Assembly: GCA_022710975.1 (NCBI GenBank)
Contig: JAKLGA010000004.1
Coordinates: 124,001 to 188,000, forward strand
Source of the DNA: Myxococcota bacterium
GTDB lineage: Bacteria > Myxococcota > B64-G9
DNA: 64,000 nt
Reading direction: 5' to 3'
Shown here: positions 1-8,537 of the stretch, piece after piece
Layout: every line of letters begins with the position of its first letter
How positions within the stretch are numbered: the first letter of the stretch is position 1
The notes under the pieces: generated by a model
What the model was told of the DNA's origin: nothing
Database searches by the model: none
What the model saw: the letters and a program-made list of their open reading frames with translations, nothing else
Position numbers and translations under genes: made by a program

Positions 1-1884
1 CCGTGCAGCGACGCGCTGAACCCCACCTGCGAGGCGCGCGCCTGCGACGACGGGAACGCGAGCACGGCGGACGACGCCTGCGTCCAGGACCCGACCTCGG
101 CCCGCTGCTACTGCCAGGGCGAGCCCGCGGTGGACGTGTGCTCCTCCGCGCTCAACCCGGCTTGCCTGGCCTACGTGTGCGACGACGGGAACCCGAACAC
201 GCTCAACGACCTGTGCGCGCGGGACGACGCCGGGGGGTGCCGCTGCCAGGGCACGCCGGTGCTCGATCCCTGCAGCCCCGGGGCGAACCCCCAGTGCGTC
301 GCGCTGCTGTGCGACGACGGCAACCCGGACACGGCGGGCGACACCTGCAGCCTGTCGCCGACCGGAGCCGGCGGGTGCCTGTGCCAGGGCACGGCCGTGC
401 TGGGCCCCTGCAGCCGCGAGCTCAACCCCCAGTGCCTCGACTACCTGTGCGACGACGGGGACCCGCGGACCGTGGGCGACAGCTGCGTGTCCAGCGCGGA
501 TGGGGCCTGCGCCTGCCAGGGCGGCGCGATGCCCGATCCCTGCGGCGGCGACCTCAACCCGCAGTGCCTGCCCTACGTGTGCGACGACGGGGACCCGAAC
601 ACCTGGAACGATCTGTGCGCGCGGGGCGACGCCGGGGGGTGCGGGTGCCAGGGCGAGCTGGTGCTCGATCCCTGCAGCGATGCGCTCAACCCGGACTGCC
701 GGCCGTACCAGTGCGACGACGGGAACCCGAGCACGACCGGCGACACCTGCCTCCTGGACCCGGCCGCGGATCGCTGCTCCTGCCAGGGCGTGGCCGTGGT
801 CGACCCCTGCGGCGAAGCGCTGAACCCCGACTGCCGGCCGTACCAGTGCGACGACGGAGACCCGGGCACGATCGGCGACACCTGCACGCTGGACGTGACG
901 GGCGCAGGCTGCGCCTGCCGGGGGGTGGCCGTGGCCGATCCGTGCGGCGACGAGCTCAACCCCGACTGCCGCCCGGCGCTGTGCGACGACGGGAACCCGG
1001 ACACGCTCAACGATCTGTGCGCGCAGAGCGCCGACGGGGCGTGCCTGTGCCGGGGCGAACCGGCGCTCGACCCCTGCGGCGACGCGCTCAACCCCGACTG
1101 CCGCCCGGCGCTGTGCGACGATGGGAACCCGAACACCTTCAACGACACCTGCGTCCAGGACCCGGGCGCGGATCGCTGCTCCTGCCAGGGCGTGGCCGTG
1201 GTCGACCCGTGCGGCTCGGAGCTCAACCCGAGCTGCACCGCGTTCCTGTGCGACGACGGGGACCCGGGCACGACCAACGACGCCTGCGCCCGGGACCCGG
1301 CCGCGGATCGCTGCACCTGCCGGGGCGTGGTCGTGGCCGACCCGTGCGGCCGCGAGCTGAACCCCGGGTGCGTCGCGGCCCTGTGCGACGACGGGGATCC
1401 GTCGACCGTCGGCGACTACTGCGCCCTCCTCGACGGCGGCGCCTGCGGGTGCCAGGGGGTCGGGGTGGCGGATCCCTGCGGCCGCGAGCTCAACCCGCAG
1501 TGCATCGAGTACCAGTGCGACGACGGGGACCCGAGCTCGACCAACGACCGGTGCCGGGTCTCGCCGGACACGCCCGACGGGTGCACCTGCGTCGGCGAGG
1601 CCGGCGTGGACCCCTGCAGCCCGGCGGTGAACCCCGACTGCCGCGCGGCGCTGTGCGACGACGGCGACCCGGGCACGATCAACGACGCCTGCCAGGCGAG
1701 CGCCGCGGGCGAGGCGTGCGCCTGCGTCGGGCTGGCCGCGGCGGACCCGTGCAGCAGCTTCATCAACCCCCAGTGCTTCGCCCTGGCCTGCGACGACGGG
1801 GACCCGGACACCAGGAACGACGCCTGCACGCTCCCCGCCGGCACGAACCAGTGCCTGTGCGCCGGCTCGTCCGACGTCCCCTGA
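1..1884 (+). CDS. Cys-rich CDDGxP-repeat secreted protein, 5' end missing
   Basis: The reading frame is open from base 1, so the N-terminus lies outside the window. The visible 627 residues are 14 tandem repeats of about 45 residues, each following the pattern DPCxxxLNPxCxxxxCDDGxPxTxxDxCxxxxxxxCxCQG. All repeats keep six cysteines, which suggests three disulfides per module in an extracellular protein. The invariant CDD[GD][NDE]P core is acidic and could bind calcium, but this is a guess. Such repeats occur in large secreted proteins of Myxococcota. There is no C-terminal anchor: the protein ends shortly after the last repeat. The next gene starts 7 bp downstream on the same strand, so the two may be co-transcribed. 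The function is unknown; adhesion or matrix structure is the simplest idea. Confidence 0.85.
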   Translation, partial: PCSDALNPTCEARACDDGNASTADDACVQDPTSARCYCQGEPAVDVCSSALNPACLAYVCDDGNPNTLNDLCARDDAGGCRCQGTPVLDPCSPGANPQCVALLCDDGNPDTAGDTCSLSPTGAGGCLCQGTAVLGPCSRELNPQCLDYLCDDGDPRTVGDSCVSSADGACACQGGAMPDPCGGDLNPQCLPYVCDDGDPNTWNDLCARGDAGGCGCQGELVLDPCSDALNPDCRPYQCDDGNPSTTGDTCLLDPAADRCSCQGVAVVDPCGEALNPDCRPYQCDDGDPGTIGDTCTLDVTGAGCACRGVAVADPCGDELNPDCRPALCDDGNPDTLNDLCAQSADGACLCRGEPALDPCGDALNPDCRPALCDDGNPNTFNDTCVQDPGADRCSCQGVAVVDPCGSELNPSCTAFLCDDGDPGTTNDACARDPAADRCTCRGVVVADPCGRELNPGCVAALCDDGDPSTVGDYCALLDGGACGCQGVGVADPCGRELNPQCIEYQCDDGDPSSTNDRCRVSPDTPDGCTCVGEAGVDPCSPAVNPDCRAALCDDGDPGTINDACQASAAGEACACVGLAAADPCSSFINPQCFALACDDGDPDTRNDACTLPAGTNQCLCAGSSDVP

Positions 1885-1891
1885 GCGCCGC

Positions 1892-4462
1892 ATGCCACGC
1901 CTGGTCACCCTGACCGTCGCGCTCGTCTCCTCGCTCCTGGCGGCCGCGCCGGCCCGGGGCCAGGTGGTCGCGGAGCCCCCCGCCGGCGCGTTCCAGATGC
2001 GGCCGGAGCTGGTCGGGCGCCACCCGCGGCTGTACTTCACCAGCGAGGACATCCCGGAGCTCCGCCGGCAGGGGCTGGGCCCGCGCCGCTGGTTCCTCGA
2101 CCGCGCCGAGGAGGCCTTCGGCGACTACAAGGGCCGCCCCGCGGAGCTGCTGCACGACTGGAAGGACTACCTGTACGGCTTCTGGGCGCAGTTCTTCATG
2201 GACATGGCCTTCCTGATCGAGCAGGACCAGGCGTACGCGGACACGGCCAGGTCCTGGGCGCTCTACTTCGCCCGCAACCAGGGCGAGTGGCTGGCGAACG
2301 ATCTCGTGCCCATGGAGATCACCACGGGCATGGCGTTGACCTACGACATCCTGTACGACCAGTTCAGCGAGGCCGAGCGCGCCGAGCTGCGCGCGGCGCT
2401 CTACGCCTCGGCCGAGTTCATCTACCCGCTGTTCTTCGTCGGCGACTACTGGACCGGCGACTTCCAGAACAACCACATGCACAACCGCATCCACGGCCTG
2501 GCGCACGCGGCCTTCGCCATCCACGGCGACGACCCGGCGCTGGACGTCCAGCGGCACGCCGACCTGGCCGTGTCCGCGTTCGGCCAGGTCGCCGACTGGC
2601 TGCCCGACGACGGCAGCACCCACGAGGGGCCGGGCTACTGGAGCTACGGCCGGCACTGGGTGGTGCGCACGGGCCACCTGCTGGAGCACGTGACCGGGGC
2701 CGATCCGACCGCGGGCACCCCCAACGCCCGGGACGATCCGTACTACCGCGTCTACCTGACCACCCCCGGCTGGCGGCAGACCTTCGGCATCGGGGACTCC
2801 GGCGACGGGACGCCCGACAACCCCGAGTGCATGGCCCGGGCCCTGGCCGCGGCGCAGGACGGCCACGGCCTGGCCGTGCTGGACGAGCTCATGGCCACCG
2901 CGCCCGAGGGCTTCTACCAGCACGCGGCCTGGGGGCTGCTGTGGTACCCCGGCGAGCTGGCCGCGCGTCCCTACCGCGAGCTACCGCTCTGGCGCGCCTG
3001 GCCGGATCTCGAGATGTTCTCGGTCAGGAGCTCCTGGGAGGCGGACGCCACGGCCCTGGTGTGGAAGTGCGGGCCGCCCGGGGGCCACCGCATGCAGCAG
3101 CTCGGCGCGGGCGGCTGGTTCAACGTGGCCCACGATCACCCCGACCAGAACCACTTCCTGCTCTACGCCCACGGCAAGCTGCTGGCCGAGGACGACGGCT
3201 ACCCGACCGACATGAAGCTCACCCGCAGCCACAACACCCTGCTGTTCGACGGCCAGGGCGGGCCGCGCGAGGAGACCGGCTGGTACCAGCCCTTCCCCTA
3301 CGAGCAGACCGCCACCAGCGCCGACCTCTTCCTCTCCCAGGCGACCGCCTTCGCCACCGGCGACGCCACCCGGCTCCACGCGGCGCAGTCCCCGGCCGCC
3401 GCCAGGGTCGTCAGGCACCTGCTGTTCCTCGAGGGCCAGTACGTGATCCTCGTCGACGAGCTCGCGGGCGCCGACGGCGGAGACCACGACTTCGAGTGGC
3501 GCCTCCACAAGGACGGGGCCTGGAGCCAGGGCGCGCCCGGCCAGTTCTTCGTGGCCGACGGGGACGTCCGGCTCGACGTCCGCTTCCTGGCGCCGGCCGG
3601 CGCGGCGCTCGCCGGCGAGTTCCTGCCGGCCGAGCTGACCGCGCCGCCCTGCCTGGCGGTCAGGACGCGTGGGGCGGCGGCGAACTTCGTCTCGGTGCTG
3701 GTGCCGCAGCAGGCCGGGGCGCCGGCCATCGCCGCGGACCTGCCCCCGGCCACGAACGCCCTGGCGGTCCGGGGCAGCCTGGGCGCGCGGGTGGATCTCT
3801 TCGGCGTGGCGCAGGTCGCGGGCCCCTTCACCCTGGCGGACGCCGAGGCCAGCGGGGCCGCGGCCGTGATCCGCCGGGACGGCGAGGCGCTCGTGCTGGC
3901 GCTCCTGGTGCGCGGCACCTCGCTCCGCCAGGCGGGCGGGCTGCTCCTCGGGGCCGGTGCGCCCGCGAACCTCGCCTTCCGCCCCTCGGCGCAGGGCGGC
4001 ACCCTCGAGGCCGAGGCCCCCTACAGGACCGCTGGCGGCGCGACCGAGGTCTCGGTCGGAGGGCTCGGGGCCGGGCGCCTGTACCGGGTCGCGGTGGACG
4101 GCCAGGCGGTCCCGGACGTCCGGGCCGACGGGGATGGGGTCATCTCGCTCTCCCTGGATCTCGCGGCCCGGCGGACGGTGGTCCTCACCGGCGCCGGCGT
4201 GGAGCCGGAGGACGGCGGATCGGACGGCGGGGACGACGGCGGTCCGGACGCCGGGCAGGACGCGGAGGACGGCCAGGGGCAGGACGCGGAGGACGGCCAG
4301 GGGCAGGACGGCGGCGACGACCGGGCGGGGTCGGGCCGGCTCTCGGGGAGCTGCGGCTGCGGCACGGCGGAGTCCCCGGCTCTCCTCGTCCTGCTGGCCC
4401 TGGGCCTGGCCGCGTGGATCTTGCGGATCGGGCGGCCGTCCGCGCTGGGCCGAGGCAGGTAG
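1892..4462 (+). CDS. Secreted heparinase II/III-like protein with MYXO-CTERM-like tail
   Basis: This 856-residue protein begins with a signal peptide (hydrophobic run at residues 5-20, cleavage near APARGQ). Residues about 40-400 look like the alpha/alpha toroid of heparinase or alginate-lyase-type enzymes (RHPRLYF, NNHMHNR near residue 193, THEGPGYWSYG). The beta-sandwich region has the family block NVAHDHPDQNHF near residue 411, followed by SHNTLLFDG. These enzymes cleave acidic polysaccharides by beta-elimination; the substrate cannot be read here. Residues about 773-810 form an Asp/Gly/Gln-rich linker. The tail has SCGCG, a hydrophobic helix and basic residues, as in MYXO-CTERM sorting signals that anchor proteins at the myxobacterial surface. 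It lies 7 bp behind the Cys-repeat gene and converges on the metallo-beta-lactamase-fold gene. Confidence 0.85.
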   Translation: MPRLVTLTVALVSSLLAAAPARGQVVAEPPAGAFQMRPELVGRHPRLYFTSEDIPELRRQGLGPRRWFLDRAEEAFGDYKGRPAELLHDWKDYLYGFWAQFFMDMAFLIEQDQAYADTARSWALYFARNQGEWLANDLVPMEITTGMALTYDILYDQFSEAERAELRAALYASAEFIYPLFFVGDYWTGDFQNNHMHNRIHGLAHAAFAIHGDDPALDVQRHADLAVSAFGQVADWLPDDGSTHEGPGYWSYGRHWVVRTGHLLEHVTGADPTAGTPNARDDPYYRVYLTTPGWRQTFGIGDSGDGTPDNPECMARALAAAQDGHGLAVLDELMATAPEGFYQHAAWGLLWYPGELAARPYRELPLWRAWPDLEMFSVRSSWEADATALVWKCGPPGGHRMQQLGAGGWFNVAHDHPDQNHFLLYAHGKLLAEDDGYPTDMKLTRSHNTLLFDGQGGPREETGWYQPFPYEQTATSADLFLSQATAFATGDATRLHAAQSPAAARVVRHLLFLEGQYVILVDELAGADGGDHDFEWRLHKDGAWSQGAPGQFFVADGDVRLDVRFLAPAGAALAGEFLPAELTAPPCLAVRTRGAAANFVSVLVPQQAGAPAIAADLPPATNALAVRGSLGARVDLFGVAQVAGPFTLADAEASGAAAVIRRDGEALVLALLVRGTSLRQAGGLLLGAGAPANLAFRPSAQGGTLEAEAPYRTAGGATEVSVGGLGAGRLYRVAVDGQAVPDVRADGDGVISLSLDLAARRTVVLTGAGVEPEDGGSDGGDDGGPDAGQDAEDGQGQDAEDGQGQDGGDDRAGSGRLSGSCGCGTAESPALLVLLALGLAAWILRIGRPSALGRGR

Positions 4463-4472
4463 CTCGCCCGCC

Positions 4473-5684
4473 TCACTCCAGGCCGAGCAGCACGTCGGTG
4501 AAGCGCGGCTTCTTCCCCTTGGCCACCTTCTCCGGCACCACCCGGGCCGGGCCGGCCCGCTGCGCCTTCACCGGCGGTCTGTCCGAGCGCACCACCGGGC
4601 CGTGCTCCGCGAGCGCGTCCAGCAGCGGCGGATGGGGGATGGGGGGGAAGAGCGCCGCGGCGTGCCGGGTGGAGACCAGGCTGACCAGCCTGCCCATGGG
4701 CTCGAGCAGCGACGGCGGGGTGCCGTTGTGGCTGCCGTGGTGCGAGACCTTGAGCAGGTCGACCTCCCCGAGCCGGCCCTGCAGCCCGGTGTCCCGGTAG
4801 ATGGCGCGCCAGCCGCCGTACTGCGTGTCCCCGGGCAGCAACAGGCCGCGTCCGCCGCAGCGCAGCAGCAGGCACAGGCTGGTGTTGTTGGTCGCGGCGC
4901 CGTCCGCGCGCAGGTACTCCTCCAGGTAGTCCTCGGCCCGGAGCGGGGGCCAGGGCTGGAGGCCGGGGTACAGCCGTCGGGCCTCGGCGGGCTCGAGGTC
5001 CCAGCGGTCGCCGAACGGCGACTCCAGGGGGGCGCGGGGCGCGCCCTGCCCGCCTGCTGCGGGCTCCAGGCGCGCCTCGAGGTCGGCCAGGTAGGCGTCG
5101 TCCTGCTGCTCGCCTCTGGGATCGCCCTGCCTGAGCCAGGGGTTGTCCGGCCGGGGGCCGAGCACCTCGATGTCCACCCCCGGGAGCGCCGGGCAGGAGC
5201 GCAGGGCGTGCTCGCCCGGGAGCCAGCGCACCAGGGGGCTCCGCTCCCGCCAGCGGCCGGTCAGCACCTCGAGCGCCGCCTTGTTCGACAGCTCGAGCCG
5301 CTCGAGCTCCGCGGCCCGGGCCGGGTCGAGCGCCCCCAGCGCGCGCACGAGCCGCCGCACCTTGGCCGCCCGCGCCCGCGCGGCCGGGTGCTCGGGGTCC
5401 ATGCAGAAGGGCAACCACACCTCCTCCGCCTGCATGCCGCGGAAGGCGTCCCGCTCGGTCTGGAACCCGGACAGGTGATCCCCGTGCAGGTGGGTGGCCA
5501 CCACCACGGCCAGCTCCCCGCCGGTGTGTTGCCCGACGAGCTCCACCACGGGCGCGAGGTCCCCGCTCTCGTCCCGGAAGTGCACCCCGCAGTCGAGCAG
5601 CAGGTGCCGCTGGCCGGGGAAGGTGATCAGGAAGCAGTCCCCGAAGCCCACGTGGTACATGCGCACGCGAATCGTGTCGGCCAT
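4473..5684 (-). CDS. ComEC-like metallo-beta-lactamase-fold hydrolase
   Basis: This 403-residue protein has no signal peptide. It has the metal-binding signature H65-L-H67-G-D69-H70 (in THLHGDHLSG), preceded by the LLLDCG strand. Further motifs are LLLPGDTQYGG and KVSHHGSHNGTPP in the C-terminal third. That order is typical of the soluble ComEC/Rec2-type metallo-beta-lactamase branch, whose members are often nucleases or phosphodiesterases acting with a membrane or protease partner. The start is ATG at 5684, two bases after the stop of the upstream protease gene (5687), so the two are almost certainly translationally coupled. The substrate is unknown. Confidence 0.85.
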   Translation of the reverse strand: MADTIRVRMYHVGFGDCFLITFPGQRHLLLDCGVHFRDESGDLAPVVELVGQHTGGELAVVVATHLHGDHLSGFQTERDAFRGMQAEEVWLPFCMDPEHPAARARAAKVRRLVRALGALDPARAAELERLELSNKAALEVLTGRWRERSPLVRWLPGEHALRSCPALPGVDIEVLGPRPDNPWLRQGDPRGEQQDDAYLADLEARLEPAAGGQGAPRAPLESPFGDRWDLEPAEARRLYPGLQPWPPLRAEDYLEEYLRADGAATNNTSLCLLLRCGGRGLLLPGDTQYGGWRAIYRDTGLQGRLGEVDLLKVSHHGSHNGTPPSLLEPMGRLVSLVSTRHAAALFPPIPHPPLLDALAEHGPVVRSDRPPVKAQRAGPARVVPEKVAKGKKPRFTDVLLGLE

Positions 5685-5686
5685 GG

Positions 5687-7441
5687 TTACCACCCCCGGT
5701 GGATCATGCGGAAGCTCTGGGCGTCGGCGATCACCCGCGCCACGTCCAGCTTGCCCTGCCGGTCGAGCCGGTCGCCCCGCTCGTGGGCCGAGACCAGCTC
5801 GGCCAGCCAGGCGCGCTGGCGCGCGGCGCGCTCCTGGCTGTGCACCCGCTTGTACACGCAGTAGCGCACCCGGCCGCTCTCCTCGACCACCAGGGTGACG
5901 CCCCCGAGCAGCGCGGGCAGGCCGGTGCCCCGGGCCCCCTCCGGGTCCCGCTGCACGGCCTGGACCACCACCTCGTTCTTGACCCGGCCGTCCGGGCCGA
6001 TGCGCCGCAGCGGCCGCACCGAGGCGATCTGCACCTTGCGGTCGGGCGCCAGCTTGAAGGCGCGCGGATCGTTCCTGCGGGTCAGGAAGGCGTGGAAGAC
6101 CTGGTAGTACAGGCGCTGGTCCTGCTCGCTGGGGGCCTCCTGGGGCGAGCGGTCGAAGCGGATACGGGCGAAGTCCGCCCGGTCCGTGGCCAGCGCCGCC
6201 TCCGGCTCCCGCCACACCAGGGAGTCCTCGGCCAGCGAGAACACGTCCCGGGGGTAGATGCCCCAGTCGCGGAAGGCGTCGATCAGCGCGGCGCGGTAGC
6301 CCCACGGGTCCTGGGGCACCAGATCGCGGTCCGCGGTGATCAGCGCCCGCAGGTAGTCGCCGAAGTCGAGGTCCACCGGCGGGCAGTAGTCGATGGCCCG
6401 GATGCAGATGTCCAGGAAGTGGGTGGCGGTCTTCCTGGCCTCGCCGGCCAGCCGGCCCACCAGATCGTGCGCCAGCTCGCCCGGGGGCAGCACCCCGCTG
6501 CCGCCCGTGGCGATGCGCAGCAGATCCGCGGTCCGGCGCCGGTAGACCGCCACCAGGGCGCGGAACACCGCGGCCAGCAGGATGGCGCCCCGGTCGTGGC
6601 ACTCGGCGGTCCGCCCGAGCGCCTTCGGGTCGGCCGTCGGGCCCACGGCCGAGCGCAGGGCTGAGCGCTGGCCGATCGCCTCGCCGAACTGGCGGCCCAC
6701 CTCGAACAGGGCGTCGGCCGAGTCGAGGGCGGCGCGCGAGCGGCGGATGGCGCGCTCCAGGAAGCCGGGCAGGCTGAAGCGCTGCAGGATGGCGACCAGG
6801 TCCGCGAAGGCCTCGTGGAAGGCCAGCACGTCCGGCCCGGTGGGCGCCAGGAACTGGGGCCGGAGCCCGTGCAGGATGCCGTGGGTGGCCTCGTGCGCCA
6901 CCACGTCGTGGGACAGGCAGGTGAACACCGCCCCGCCCGGCAGGTTGCGGCCGGCGTCCTCGCGCGAGGCCTGGAAGTAGCCGCACACCAGCCCGTGGTC
7001 GGCCGGGCTGTAGAAGGCGTTGGGCTCCCGCAGGCCGTGGGGGAAGATGCGCAGCGGCTGGACCGCGCCGGCCTTGCGCGGGGCGCCGTGCAGCGCCACG
7101 TGCCGGCCGAGCGCCCGGCGGAAGCGGGCCTCGACGCCCATGACCACGGCGTACACCATCTGCTGGTGGAAGCGCGGGTCGCTCTCGCTGGGGTCGAGCC
7201 CGTCCCGGGCGAGCACCGCCCGGTCCTCGAGGTCCACGGGCGCGTACCAGCGCCTGGCCGAGGCGTCGTAGTCGATCACCTGCACCAGCCGTCCCTGCGG
7301 GCCCGGCGCCAGGTCTTCCCAGTCCACCTCCACCGTGACCACCGGGTCGTCGAGCGGCGAGACCAGGGGATCGACGGCGAAGATGCGCAGGCGGCGCTTG
7401 TCGGGCAGCGGCACCGCGCGGATCGTCCTGGACGTGGCCAT
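5687..7441 (-). CDS. Gluzincin (M4/M36-like) zinc metallopeptidase
   Basis: This is a 584-residue protein. The zinc site is H183-E184-A-T-H187 (in VVAHEATHGILHG), and the third ligand is probably E210 in FHEAFADL, 23 residues later. This HExxH...E layout is that of gluzincins such as thermolysin. No signal peptide is visible at the chosen ATG (7441), so the enzyme is probably cytoplasmic or exported by another route. Unlike M4 proteases it lacks an obvious propeptide. It is followed after two bases by the metallo-beta-lactamase-fold gene, making a protease/MBL pair. An open extension upstream of 7441 has no ribosome-binding site and reads through low-quality sequence, so I did not use it. Confidence 0.75.
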   Translation of the reverse strand: MATSRTIRAVPLPDKRRLRIFAVDPLVSPLDDPVVTVEVDWEDLAPGPQGRLVQVIDYDASARRWYAPVDLEDRAVLARDGLDPSESDPRFHQQMVYAVVMGVEARFRRALGRHVALHGAPRKAGAVQPLRIFPHGLREPNAFYSPADHGLVCGYFQASREDAGRNLPGGAVFTCLSHDVVAHEATHGILHGLRPQFLAPTGPDVLAFHEAFADLVAILQRFSLPGFLERAIRRSRAALDSADALFEVGRQFGEAIGQRSALRSAVGPTADPKALGRTAECHDRGAILLAAVFRALVAVYRRRTADLLRIATGGSGVLPPGELAHDLVGRLAGEARKTATHFLDICIRAIDYCPPVDLDFGDYLRALITADRDLVPQDPWGYRAALIDAFRDWGIYPRDVFSLAEDSLVWREPEAALATDRADFARIRFDRSPQEAPSEQDQRLYYQVFHAFLTRRNDPRAFKLAPDRKVQIASVRPLRRIGPDGRVKNEVVVQAVQRDPEGARGTGLPALLGGVTLVVEESGRVRYCVYKRVHSQERAARQRAWLAELVSAHERGDRLDRQGKLDVARVIADAQSFRMIHRGW

Positions 7442-7659
7442 GCGGGTTCTCCCTCCTGGCGCGACCACCCACCCATCCCTGCTCGGGGGTGTCTCGATGT
7501 TCGCCGCCAGGGTGGCATGCCCACGCGGGCGGCGCAACTCCCCGCGCGCCCCCCTGGCGAGGCGAGCACGAGCGATCTCACGGCCTGCCCCCACTGGCGC
7601 GCGATGAGGACCCAGAGCGCCGCGCCGACCACCAGCCCGATCACCGCCGTCGCCTGCAT
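7276..7659 (-). CDS. Possible small membrane-anchored protein overlapping the protease start
   Basis: A 127-codon frame starts with ATG at 7659, preceded by a GAGGTGG ribosome-binding sequence. Its first 20 residues form a convincing hydrophobic segment (AVIGLVVGAALWVLIA). The rest is Arg/Ser/Pro-rich and overlaps the first 165 bases of the protease gene in another frame, as GC-rich shadow frames often do. Either a short membrane peptide is encoded here or this is the leader of the protease mRNA. The evidence is weak. Confidence 0.25.
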   Translation of the reverse strand: MQATAVIGLVVGAALWVLIARQWGQAVRSLVLASPGGRAGSCAARVGMPPWRRTSRHPRAGMGGWSRQEGEPAWPRPGRSARCRCPTSAACASSPSIPWSRRSTTRWSRWRWTGKTWRRARRDGWCR

Positions 7660-7767
7660 GCGCCACCTCGCGGCCGGCCGGGGAGTCGCCGACCTGAGCC
7701 CAGGCTAGCACCCGGGTCCGACAGCGCCCCCCCGCGCAGTGGCTGGCAGACGAAACCGTTCGTGGTT

Positions 7768-8442
7768 CTAGGACTTCCCGACCGGGCCGTGCTCCTCGGC
7801 GTACTTCTCGACCCCGGCCATGCCGCGCTCCATCACGGCGCTGATCGCCTCGGCCAGCTTGATCGACTCGTCCACGCCGTGGGGGCCGGGCACGGACATG
7901 AGCAGGGTGAGCTGGTCCAGGTAGCCGAAGAGCGCGATCTCGAGCTGGGCCAGGTTGCCGGCGCTGTTCTGCAGCTTGTCGAGCGGGTTCTTGATGAACG
8001 AGGCGTAGATGAAGGAGATGGAGAGGGTCCCGCCCACCGCGCCGCCCGCGACGGCCGGGCCGGTGTCGAGCTGGTGGAAGAGCGCCAGCCACTCGAAGGC
8101 GATGGTGGCCGCGGCGATGACGATGCCGAACCAGAACAGGACCTTCGACAGCATGAGGACGGAGCGGAAGGCCTGCTCCGCGTTGCTCACCAGCTCCCGG
8201 ATCAGGTTGGCCAGCTCCTGCCCGCGCAGGTAGGGGGTGGCCGCGATGTTCCGGGCGACCGCCTCGCGCAGCTCCTGGACGTCCTGCTCGTCCTGGATGC
8301 CGAGGGTGGAGCTCATCTCCCGGACCATCTCGGCCGCGGCCGCCTGGCTGTCGCTCAGCATGCGGGCGCGGAACTGCTGGTCGTTCTGGGCGCGCCCCAC
8401 GGATGCGTCCACCACCTGCCTGACCACCTTCGGGGGCAACAT
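7768..8442 (-). CDS. Unrecognised two-helix membrane protein
   Basis: This 224-residue protein has no family I can name. Residues 1-90 are helical and charged. Two likely membrane segments follow (about 95-118, VLFWFGIVIAAATIAFEWL, and about 128-150, rich in Gly/Ala). The remaining 70 residues are helical, with the motifs NPLDKLQNSAGNLAQLE and LTLLMSV. The start ATG at 8442 has a GGGAGG ribosome-binding site. A good promoter lies upstream at 8497-8524, so the gene is probably a single-gene transcript. Product and role are unknown. Confidence 0.75.
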   Translation of the reverse strand: MLPPKVVRQVVDASVGRAQNDQQFRARMLSDSQAAAAEMVREMSSTLGIQDEQDVQELREAVARNIAATPYLRGQELANLIRELVSNAEQAFRSVLMLSKVLFWFGIVIAAATIAFEWLALFHQLDTGPAVAGGAVGGTLSISFIYASFIKNPLDKLQNSAGNLAQLEIALFGYLDQLTLLMSVPGPHGVDESIKLAEAISAVMERGMAGVEKYAEEHGPVGKS

Positions 8443-8496
8443 GACGGACCTCCCTCCCGCTCGAGCTGTCGGGCGACCCCGCCCCGATCGCCCCGG

Positions 8497-8524
8497 AGGC
8501 TACACGCACCCCGGGCGCAGTCAA
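8497..8524 (-). promoter_or_regulatory. Sigma-70-like promoter for the 7768-8442 gene
   Basis: On the minus strand TTGACT (8524-8519) is separated by 16 bases from TAGCCT (8502-8497). The predicted transcript would start about 47 bases before the ATG at 8442. The -10 form TAGCCT or TASNNT recurs at other promoters in this window. Confidence 0.5.
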
Positions 8525-8537
8525 GAAATGGGCGGGC

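Noticed and set aside
2287-4800. Long plus-strand frame overlapping the heparinase gene
   Set aside because: Arg/Gly/Ala-rich shadow of a GC-rich gene; no start signal and no domain.
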